5,600 nucleotides of DNA from an uncultured Megasphaera sp. (GTDB taxonomy: Bacteria; Bacillota; Negativicutes; Veillonellales; Megasphaeraceae): positions 1-5,600 of the forward strand of contig CALBLM010000245.1 in assembly GCA_937895695.1 (NCBI GenBank), written 5' to 3'. The notes beneath the pieces were generated by a model. It saw only the letters and a list, made by a program, of their open reading frames with translations. It was not told the DNA's origin and did not search any database. Shown in pieces: positions 1 to 5,600 of the stretch. Every line of letters begins with the position of its first letter. Within the stretch, counting starts at the first letter, position 1. The translations under genes and the position numbers were made by a program.

Positions 1-1287
1 CGCAGCTACACCAATATCCGCAACAGTAGCATAGGCAGCACCGGTAATACCAAATGAAGGAATAGCAACTAAAAACCAGTTGCACAATACTTTTGCCACG
101 CAGGCAATGCCCATGTTGATGACCGGAATTTTAGGCCGTTTTAAGCCTTGTAAAATAGCTGTTGTAATCTGGTGTAATCCTAAGAAACAAATAGCGATGG
201 CAACGGCCCGCGTTGCATCAGTAGCTGCCGGTGCGTTGTAAATAAATGTAACAACCGGTTCAGCCATAACATAGAGCATCACACTGAATGGAATCGTAAC
301 CAAAAAAGCAATACGCATAGCACCAGCTGTACGATTGTATATTTCGTCCGTTTCCTTTAAGGTAAAACTATGGCTGATAGCCGGTACAAGGCTCATAGCC
401 ATTGCAGCTGTTAAAATTGTTGCCAGGTTGATGAGCGGAACAGACATACCCGTCAAATATCCAAATAGTTCCGTCGATTGTGCCGTAGAATAGCCGGCTA
501 CTTCCAACCGCCTAGGGACAATGAGCAAGTCCAAGTTGGAAACGACAGGCAGCATAATGCTGGATAAGGAAATAGGAATAGCTAGAACAACCAAACGCTT
601 TAGAATGTGACGAATACGTTCTTGTGGGAATACGGGACCATTTTTAGGTAAAGAATGTTTTAATTTATAGTAGAAATAAATTAATACCAGCCAAGCGGCA
701 AAACCACCGGCCCCAGCACCTAGACTTGCACCACCGGCGGCATAATCCAGTCCGTATGGTAGAAGTAATGCAGCGAATCCAAGCATAACAACAACGCGAA
801 CCAGCTGTTCTACGATTTGAGAAATCGCTGTCGGCGTCATCTGTTGCCATCCTTGCAAGTACCCGCGGTATCCGGCAATGATAGTCGTAAAGAAAATAGC
901 CGGTGCCAAGGCGATTAATGAATAATATGCACGGCTTTCGCGAATAATTTGTTCATCAATTAAAAATCTGGCTCCAAAGAAAACGACAATGCTTAAAAAC
1001 AATGCTGTCATACAGAGCATCGTCAGAGAAACACGAAAAATACGTTGTGCACCAGCATAATCTTCTTTCGCAGCCTTTTCAGCTGTAATAATAGAAATTG
1101 CAATAGGAAGACCGGCACTGGATACATCTAGTGCTAATAAATAGATCGGAAAGGCCATTTGATAAATGCCAATACCTTCACCGCCTAGAATACGGGATAA
1201 AATAATCCAGTTAATACTGCCGATTGCTTTGACGACAAATCCTGAAAGTGTTAGGATAAGCGTCCCAGAGATAAACTTGTTTGCCAT
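1..1287 (-). CDS. SpoVB-type MOP/MATE-superfamily flippase (polysaccharide or lipid-linked precursor exporter), N-terminal part, 3' end outside window
   Basis: The minus strand is open from the ATG at 1287-1285 to the window edge, giving 429 residues with no stop. The protein is strongly hydrophobic with many predicted membrane segments. It starts MANKFISGTLILTLSGF and continues with SRILGGEGIGIYQMAFPIYLL (about residues 31-51), YRGYLQG (140-146) and TPTAISQIVEQ (151-161), followed by a VRVVV stretch. These are hallmark segments of the SpoVB/YabM/YkvU branch of the MOP superfamily (polysaccharide biosynthesis protein fold). Family members usually have about 500-550 residues and 12-14 helices, so some 80-120 residues should lie beyond base 1. 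Members are inner-membrane flippases for lipid-linked cell-wall or surface-glycan precursors; the substrate cannot be read from sequence. SpoVB itself acts in spore cortex synthesis, but homologues occur in non-sporulating species, so sporulation should not be inferred. The start is supported by a GAAGAGG ribosome binding site. The gene is transcribed away from the trk operon. The family call is firm; the substrate is unknown. Confidence -1.
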   Translation of the reverse strand, partial: MANKFISGTLILTLSGFVVKAIGSINWIILSRILGGEGIGIYQMAFPIYLLALDVSSAGLPIAISIITAEKAAKEDYAGAQRIFRVSLTMLCMTALFLSIVVFFGARFLIDEQIIRESRAYYSLIALAPAIFFTTIIAGYRGYLQGWQQMTPTAISQIVEQLVRVVVMLGFAALLLPYGLDYAAGGASLGAGAGGFAAWLVLIYFYYKLKHSLPKNGPVFPQERIRHILKRLVVLAIPISLSSIMLPVVSNLDLLIVPRRLEVAGYSTAQSTELFGYLTGMSVPLINLATILTAAMAMSLVPAISHSFTLKETDEIYNRTAGAMRIAFLVTIPFSVMLYVMAEPVVTFIYNAPAATDATRAVAIAICFLGLHQITTAILQGLKRPKIPVINMGIACVAKVLCNWFLVAIPSFGITGAAYATVADIGVAA

Positions 1288-1293
1288 AATAAA

Positions 1294-1300
1294 CCTCTTC
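1294..1300 (-). promoter_or_regulatory. Ribosome binding site of the flippase gene
   Basis: Read on the minus strand, GAAGAGG lies 6 nt upstream of the ATG at 1287. It supports that start over any in-frame alternative further in. Confidence -1.
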
Positions 1301-1331
1301 ACTATATATAAATTTGCTGTTCAAACAACTT

Positions 1332-1360
1332 ATTTTATCATATTTGCAGTATAGTGGCTA
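1332..1360 (-). promoter_or_regulatory. Candidate sigma-70/A promoter for the flippase gene
   Basis: On the minus strand, TAGCCA (1360-1355, 4 of 6 matches to TTGACA) is followed by a 17-nt spacer and TAAAAT (1337-1332). The -10 hexamer is preceded by TGA, an extended -10 motif (TGATAAAAT). Transcription would start near 1325, leaving a leader of about 35-40 nt before the ATG. It was found by eye in AT-rich DNA and has no experimental support. Confidence -1.
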
Positions 1361-1429
1361 GGTATAATACGGGTCTAGTCGTCAGGTTTTTGTAAATACA
1401 AAGTAATGACATCAATCTCTACTAGCCAC
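1354..1429. repeat. Inverted repeat GTGGCTAG / CTAGCCAC embracing the divergent control region
   Basis: GTGGCTAG at 1354-1361 is the exact reverse complement of CTAGCCAC at 1422-1429, with 60 nt between the arms. Each arm contains the TAGCCA that I propose as the -35 element of one of the two divergent promoters. The arms could be paired operator half-sites, or simply the result of the two promoters sharing a similar -35 sequence. The distance is too long to suggest a simple terminator hairpin. Confidence -1.
1389..1402. promoter_or_regulatory. 14-bp palindrome, possible operator between divergent promoters
   Basis: TTTGTA-AA-TACAAA is a perfect dyad of two 6-bp arms with a 2-bp centre. It is flanked further out by GTCA (1381-1384) and TGAC (1406-1409), which extends the symmetry imperfectly. 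Its centre (about 1395.5) is close to the midpoint of the GTGGCTAG/CTAGCCAC repeat (1391.5), so it sits roughly equidistant from the two proposed -35 elements. That position would suit a regulator of both transcripts. It does not match an operator I know, and AT-rich palindromes arise easily by chance. Confidence -1.
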
Positions 1430-1451
1430 CATCTTTTCTTTGTGGTATAGT
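1423..1451 (+). promoter_or_regulatory. Candidate sigma-70/A promoter for the trkA-trkH-trkH operon
   Basis: TAGCCA (1423-1428), a 17-nt spacer and TATAGT (1446-1451, 5 of 6 matches to TATAAT), with TGG immediately before the -10 hexamer (extended -10). It mirrors the candidate flippase promoter in -35 sequence, spacing and extended -10 form. Transcription would begin near 1458, giving a leader of about 50 nt. A weaker alternative is TAGATA (1456-1461) with TATAAC (1479-1484), also 17 nt apart. Confidence -1.
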
Positions 1452-1496
1452 AACGTAGATACTAATTAATACATTGAATATAACCGCATAAGCAGT

Positions 1497-1505
1497 AGAG
1501 GTGAT
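1497..1505 (+). promoter_or_regulatory. Strong ribosome binding site that decides the trkA start
   Basis: AGAGGTGAT contains an 8-nt perfect match (GAGGTGAT) to the anti-Shine-Dalgarno complement. It ends 4 nt before TTG at 1510. It overlaps the GTG at 1501, so it can serve the TTG but not the GTG. Confidence -1.
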
Positions 1506-1509
1506 AGCA

Positions 1510-2865
1510 TTGCGTATTGTTGTTATTGGTGCAGGAAAACTGGGCTATAGCATTGCAGAATTATTATCAAACGAACAGTTTGATGTCGTTGTCGTAGATC
1601 ATGATGAAGAACGGCTGGAAGTCGTCAAAAATACATTGGATGTGTTGACGATACTGGCAAATGGAGCCAGTCCGATTACGATGAATGATCCAGATATTCG
1701 AGATGCCGATATATTGGTAGCTTCCACAGCGATTGATGAAGTAAATATGGTTGCTTGTATTTTGGCTAAAAAACACGGCATTACGTATACAGCTGCCCGT
1801 ATTCGAGATATGCAGTTTTTATCAGAAGCCAAAGACTATTTGAAAGAAAATTTTGATATTGATTTGATGCTGAATCCGGAACTTATTACGGCCCGTGAAA
1901 TCAACCGGATTCTGATGACTCCGGCCGCATTGAACGTAGAAGATTTTGCGAACGGTAAAGTACGTTTGTTTGAAACAAAAGTAGGGAGACATTCACCGCT
2001 TATTCATATTCCCTTTAAAGATATGGCGATTCCACCATCTATATTAGCGGGCATGATTTTCAGAGACCATCGCATGATTATTCCCCATGGCGATGACAAG
2101 CTGCTGCCTCATGATAATGCTTATTTTATTGGTGATCCCCAAGCAATTGAAAAATTTAGTGCTAATTTTGTACAGCGGGATACATCAAAAGTAGAACGAG
2201 TTATTATCATTGGTGCTGGCCGGACTGGACGATTTTTGGCACCGATGTTGGACAAGCAAGGGGTACGAGTTAAAATTTTTGATAAAAACAGGGAACGCAG
2301 TTTGCTGGCAGCTGAAAAACTGGAAAATGGCTTGGCTATCTGTGGTGATGGCACGGACCTGGATTTATTGGAACAAGAAGGCATTGCCGATGCTGATGTC
2401 GTCATTTGCTTGACAGATGATGAAAAACTAAATTTAATGCTAGCATTAATTGCGAAACATTTAGGTGCGAAAAAAACGATTGTTCGCGTATCACGCAGAG
2501 AGTATGTCGATTTAATGGAAAAAGTAGGGGTTGATATTGTTTTATCGACGCGCTTATTATCTGCAAGTGAAGTGTTAGCGTTTGCTCGTCAAGGCGGTGT
2601 TGTATCCGTTTCCCTGTTAGAAGGGGCTAAAGCCGAAGCTGTTGAAGTTATCGTGCAGGATGGAGCACCTGTTGCTGGCAAACGGTTAATGGATGTCAAG
2701 CTGCCCAGAGAATGCTTAGTTTGTGCATATGTTCGCGATAATGAAGCCTCCATTCCAAACGGCAGTTCTGTATTGTTGGCGGGTGACCGGGTTATTTTGT
2801 TTATCCAGACATCATTTGCCAAAAAAGTGATGAATTATTTTAAAGGACGGGATACAGATGCATAA
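1510..2865 (+). CDS. trkA: Trk potassium uptake system regulatory subunit TrkA (two RCK domains)
   Basis: Cytosolic gating subunit of the Trk K+ transporter, which binds TrkH and responds to bound nucleotide. From the TTG at 1510 it has 451 residues, the usual length for the two-RCK form. The first Rossmann fold has GAGKLG at 7-12 and the acidic strand-2 end D30 (VVVDHD); the second has GAGRTG at 235-240 and D258 (FDKNRER). Each is followed by the family element that contacts nucleotide or carries the turn: ANGAS near 50-54 and GDGTD near 279-283. A TrkA-C lobe follows each fold (about 135-220 and 365-450). I prefer TTG 1510 to the in-frame GTG 1501 because GAGGTGAT lies just upstream of the TTG and because the protein then begins LRIVVIGAGKLG, matching the usual MKIVIIGAG start. 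The gene overlaps the first trkH by 8 nt, which suggests translational coupling. The family call is very secure. Confidence -1.
   Translation: MRIVVIGAGKLGYSIAELLSNEQFDVVVVDHDEERLEVVKNTLDVLTILANGASPITMNDPDIRDADILVASTAIDEVNMVACILAKKHGITYTAARIRDMQFLSEAKDYLKENFDIDLMLNPELITAREINRILMTPAALNVEDFANGKVRLFETKVGRHSPLIHIPFKDMAIPPSILAGMIFRDHRMIIPHGDDKLLPHDNAYFIGDPQAIEKFSANFVQRDTSKVERVIIIGAGRTGRFLAPMLDKQGVRVKIFDKNRERSLLAAEKLENGLAICGDGTDLDLLEQEGIADADVVICLTDDEKLNLMLALIAKHLGAKKTIVRVSRREYVDLMEKVGVDIVLSTRLLSASEVLAFARQGGVVSVSLLEGAKAEAVEVIVQDGAPVAGKRLMDVKLPRECLVCAYVRDNEASIPNGSSVLLAGDRVILFIQTSFAKKVMNYFKGRDTDA
2842..2847 (+). promoter_or_regulatory. Ribosome binding site of the first trkH, inside trkA
   Basis: AAAGGA lies about 10 nt before the ATG at 2858, within the last codons of trkA. 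The spacing is slightly long, but the 8-nt overlap of the reading frames would let terminating ribosomes re-initiate. Confidence -1.
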
Positions 2866-4309
2866 GAGGTTATTTGTATTTCTCTTAGGTCGAATTGCTT
2901 TGCTGAATGGTATGGTGATGATCCTTCCTTTTTTATATTCTTTTTTTTGGCAGGAAGAAGGATATATATACTTTGGGCCATCTATTTTGATTGCGTTAGG
3001 TATTGGTGGATTACTTGTTCATGCTGGTCGTATCCATAAACGACAAATGAGTGCCGTAGAGGGGGCTTGGTATATGGTGCTGGTATGGCTTTTGTTAGGC
3101 GGTATTGGCATGCTTCCGTATATCTTGTCTGGCTGGCTGAATATTGCCGACGCGTTTTTTGAAAGTGTTTCTGCGTTTACAACAACCGGTATATCTTGTA
3201 TATCTGACACGCAGGGCATGCTGCCACCGTCATTACTACTATGGCATAGTATGATGTCCTGGATGGGCGGATTGAATTTTATTTTGTTGTTAGTGACGGT
3301 AGTACCGTTAGTTAGCGGTTCATTTGGTTTGACATTGTCAGCCCATCAAAGCATTCGCTTTAGCCCAGTTATAGGGCGCATGCAAAATGCAGCTCGTCAG
3401 ACGGGAAAAATGTATGCAGCCATTACGATTATTTCGATTATATTATATTCGATGGCGGGTTTGCCTTTAGTTGATGCTTGTATTAAGGCACTGATGACCG
3501 TTTCTACCAGTGGCGGCGATACAGTGTTTGATTTTGCACAACAAAACAGTATTTCCTTGGAAATAGCCGGGATGTTGTCGATGATTTTGGCAAGCGGTAA
3601 CTTTTTATTATATTGGAAAGGTATTGAACGAAAAGAATTCCGAACGATTTTTGCCGATACGGAATTGCAGGTATTTTTAGCTATACTACTTGGCATAGGA
3701 CTGTTAGTATCTGTTCATTTATGGCATATGGGTGTATATAATATCACCATGAGTCTGCGATATGGTTTTTTCCAAGTTGTATCTTTTTGCAGTACTAGCG
3801 GATTTATTACGGCGTCTATTACTACCTGGCCGGAATTTGATAAGTTCATCTTATTTGTATTAGTGTTTATTGGCGGATGTATTGGTTCTGCAGCTGGTGG
3901 TATGCGGGTTATGCGGTTTGTAGTGCTGTTTAAAATTGCTAAACAGGAAATGCGTCGTACTCTTCATCCGCATATGGTTATTAGTCTAAAAATCAACGGA
4001 ATTCCTGTTGATATGAAAATTATCAGTCGTGTATTAAGTTATTTCTTTTTATTTATGGCTGTTTTTTTTATTTCGACAGTGATTATTTCATTAGCCGGTA
4101 TAGAACCCATGCAAGCGATGGGTGTGGCAGTAGGTTGCTTGTCGAGTACTGGCGCGACAGCCAGTTTATTTGGTATTACAGATTTTTCTCTCATGCCAAC
4201 ATGGGTCAAACTATATTGCGCCTTATTGATGATTTTAGGCAGATTGGAAATTTTTTCTTTTTTGATTATATTGCAAACTGGAATGCAGTATATTCATCGC
4301 CGGTGGTAG
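2858..4309 (+). CDS. trkH: TrkH-family K+ (cation) transporter membrane subunit, divergent first paralogue
   Basis: Pore-forming inner-membrane subunit of a Trk-type transporter, 483 residues, full family length. The four pore loops are visible: AFTTTGIS (107-113, Gly111), TVSTSGG (214-220), CSTSGF (311-316, Gly315) and LSSTGA (428-433, Gly432). Other family marks are IGGCIGSAAGGMR (338-350, the intramembrane gate region with basic R350), FADTEL (265-270) and the C-terminal LLMILGRLEIF (456-466). The start MHKRLFVFLLGRIALLNG lines up with the second paralogue's start. Oddities: the second pore loop has Ser218 where the canonical TxxTGGF loop has the filter Gly. The loop after pore 1 reads WMGGLNF rather than WxGGxGI. 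The usual AESxGP...RLxPRI cytoplasmic segment is absent, replaced by an unrelated-looking stretch (about 155-180). Ion selectivity may therefore differ from K+. It is co-transcribed with trkA (8-nt overlap) and a second trkH 16 nt downstream. The family call is secure; the substrate is less so. Confidence -1.
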   Translation: MHKRLFVFLLGRIALLNGMVMILPFLYSFFWQEEGYIYFGPSILIALGIGGLLVHAGRIHKRQMSAVEGAWYMVLVWLLLGGIGMLPYILSGWLNIADAFFESVSAFTTTGISCISDTQGMLPPSLLLWHSMMSWMGGLNFILLLVTVVPLVSGSFGLTLSAHQSIRFSPVIGRMQNAARQTGKMYAAITIISIILYSMAGLPLVDACIKALMTVSTSGGDTVFDFAQQNSISLEIAGMLSMILASGNFLLYWKGIERKEFRTIFADTELQVFLAILLGIGLLVSVHLWHMGVYNITMSLRYGFFQVVSFCSTSGFITASITTWPEFDKFILFVLVFIGGCIGSAAGGMRVMRFVVLFKIAKQEMRRTLHPHMVISLKINGIPVDMKIISRVLSYFFLFMAVFFISTVIISLAGIEPMQAMGVAVGCLSSTGATASLFGITDFSLMPTWVKLYCALLMILGRLEIFSFLIILQTGMQYIHRRW

Positions 4310-4313
4310 GAGG
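4308..4313 (+). promoter_or_regulatory. Ribosome binding site of the second trkH
   Basis: A consensus AGGAGG overlaps the TAG stop of the first trkH and lies 12 nt before the ATG at 4326. The spacing is long, but there is no other start codon in between. The tight junction and lack of any terminator indicate a shared transcript. Confidence -1.
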
Positions 4314-4325
4314 CGTAACAGCCTA

Positions 4326-5600
4326 ATGAATTATAAAGTAATCGTATATATACTGGGGAAAATTTCTCTAGCTTGCGGAATGAGTATGTTGCTGCCTTTA
4401 GCGACAGCCCTTTGGTATGGCGAGCAGAGTATCGGTGCTTTTTGCATTGCAATCGGTGTTTGTATTATATGGGGACAGGTATTAATATTACAAGGGCAGG
4501 CAGCGAAAAATGAGCTGACGAACCGAGAAGGCATTGCCATTACTAGTTTAGGTTGGATTATGGTAACCTTTTTGGGGATGATTCCCTATACAGCTGGTGG
4601 ATATATTGGCATATTAGATGGTATATTTGAATGTATTTCTGGCCTGTCCGGTACAGGTGCGACAGTTATCCCCGATTTAGAAATACTGCCGCAGAGTATA
4701 TTGTTATGGCGTTCGTTAACCCATTGGATTGGCGGATTGGGAATCATCGTCATTTTTATTGCCTTATTTCCGCAAATTGGCCGAGGCATGGTACACATGT
4801 TTAATGCTGAAAGTACAGGACCTACATCGGAACGCACATTGCCGCGTATTAAGGAAATGGCTAAAGCGTTATTTTGTGTGTATGCATCTTTTACGATAGC
4901 TGCAACTATTGCGTGCATGCTTTGCGGCATGAATTTTGTTACAGCATTGGATCACGCCTTTTCAACAATAGCAACTGGTGGATTTTCTCCCTATAATGAT
5001 AGCGCAGCCCATTTCCACAGTCCCGTAATAGAAGGAGTATTGGAATTTTTTATGCTTATTTCCAGTGCTAATTTTGGTATGTATGTTGCAGCTTGGCATC
5101 GAGGTCTTCATGTGATTTGGAAAGATACAGAATTTCGAACGTATTTAGGCATTGTTGCTGTTGCAACAGCAGTTATTACACTGAATTTGATACTGCAACA
5201 AGGATGGAATAGCAGTGATGCTGTTCGTCAATCATTTTTTCAGGTCGTTTCCTTATCTTCGTCAACCGGTTTTGTATCAAGTGATTTTGACGTATGGCCG
5301 TCATTTTCCAAACTCGTCTTACTGTTTTTAATGTTTGTTGGTGGTTGTGCTGGTTCGACAGCTGGTGGTTTGAAAGTTACACGCCTATTATTGTTATGTC
5401 ACATCATTCGTGTGGCTGTACAAGAAACGCTGCATCCCCGCATGGTATATCATGTTCGTTCTAATGGAGAAGATTTCTCTACAGATGTCATTTATGGTGT
5501 CGTACGATTTTTCTTTGTATATATGATGCTGGATATCCTATGGTCCTCATTATTAATTTGGGATGGCATACCTGTTTTTGATGCCATCGGTGTTAGTATA
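4326..5600 (+). CDS. trkH: TrkH-family K+ transporter membrane subunit, second (near-canonical) paralogue, C-terminus outside window
   Basis: The frame is open from the ATG at 4326 to the window edge: 425 residues of an expected 480 or so, beginning MNYKVIVYILGKISLACG. Pore loops seen: GLSGTGATV (106-114, Gly111), STIATGGFS (213-221, Gly218) and SSSTGF (311-316, Gly315); the fourth loop should lie just past the edge, after VFDAIGVSI. Canonical TrkH segments are present: LLWRSLTHWIGGLGI (126-140), FNAESTGPTSERTLPRI (159-175), a conserved Tyr186, WKDTEFRTYL (265-274) and VGGCAGSTAGGLK (338-350, basic K350). This is the more typical K+ channel subunit of the pair and the likelier standard partner of TrkA. 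One deviation is pore 1, which reads SGTG where TTTG is usual. Key residues fall at the same numbers as in the upstream gene, consistent with tandem duplication, but the two are clearly diverged and are not a recent copy. The family call is very secure. Confidence 0.95.
   Translation, partial: MNYKVIVYILGKISLACGMSMLLPLATALWYGEQSIGAFCIAIGVCIIWGQVLILQGQAAKNELTNREGIAITSLGWIMVTFLGMIPYTAGGYIGILDGIFECISGLSGTGATVIPDLEILPQSILLWRSLTHWIGGLGIIVIFIALFPQIGRGMVHMFNAESTGPTSERTLPRIKEMAKALFCVYASFTIAATIACMLCGMNFVTALDHAFSTIATGGFSPYNDSAAHFHSPVIEGVLEFFMLISSANFGMYVAAWHRGLHVIWKDTEFRTYLGIVAVATAVITLNLILQQGWNSSDAVRQSFFQVVSLSSSTGFVSSDFDVWPSFSKLVLLFLMFVGGCAGSTAGGLKVTRLLLLCHIIRVAVQETLHPRMVYHVRSNGEDFSTDVIYGVVRFFFVYMMLDILWSSLLIWDGIPVFDAIGVSI

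Overview
The window looks like ordinary chromosome of a low-to-moderate GC Firmicutes-type bacterium. The evidence is a SpoVB-type MOP flippase, strong AGGAGG/GAGGTGAT-type ribosome binding sites, a TTG start, and AT-rich codon use with a GC content of roughly 40 percent by eye. A member of the Negativicutes would fit, but that is only an impression. Nothing in these bases identifies the species, and no mobile-element, phage, CRISPR, rRNA or tRNA signal was seen.

Layout: (1) 1-1287, minus strand, is the N-terminal 429 residues of a polytopic MATE/MOP-superfamily polysaccharide or lipid-linked-precursor flippase (SpoVB/YabM/YkvU type); its C-terminus lies outside the window. (2) 1288-1509 is a 222-bp divergent intergenic region. 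It holds a candidate promoter in each direction, a GTGGCTAG...CTAGCCAC inverted repeat whose arms overlap the two -35 elements, and a 14-bp palindrome near the middle. (3) 1510-5600, plus strand, is a potassium-uptake operon: trkA (two-RCK cytosolic regulatory subunit), then a first TrkH-type membrane subunit overlapping it by 8 nt, then a second TrkH-type subunit 16 nt downstream that runs off the right edge.

How they work together: TrkA normally binds the cytoplasmic face of a TrkH dimer and gates K+ flux in response to nucleotides (ATP/ADP, NAD(H)). Here one TrkA gene is followed by two dissimilar TrkH genes. The second TrkH has nearly canonical family motifs. The first is divergent: its second pore loop has Ser in place of the expected selectivity-filter Gly, and it has lost several loop signatures. 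The two could be alternative channels with different ion preference or affinity, or they could form a heteromer. That, together with the mirrored divergent control region, is the most interesting content of an otherwise recognisable housekeeping locus. I found no clearly novel system.
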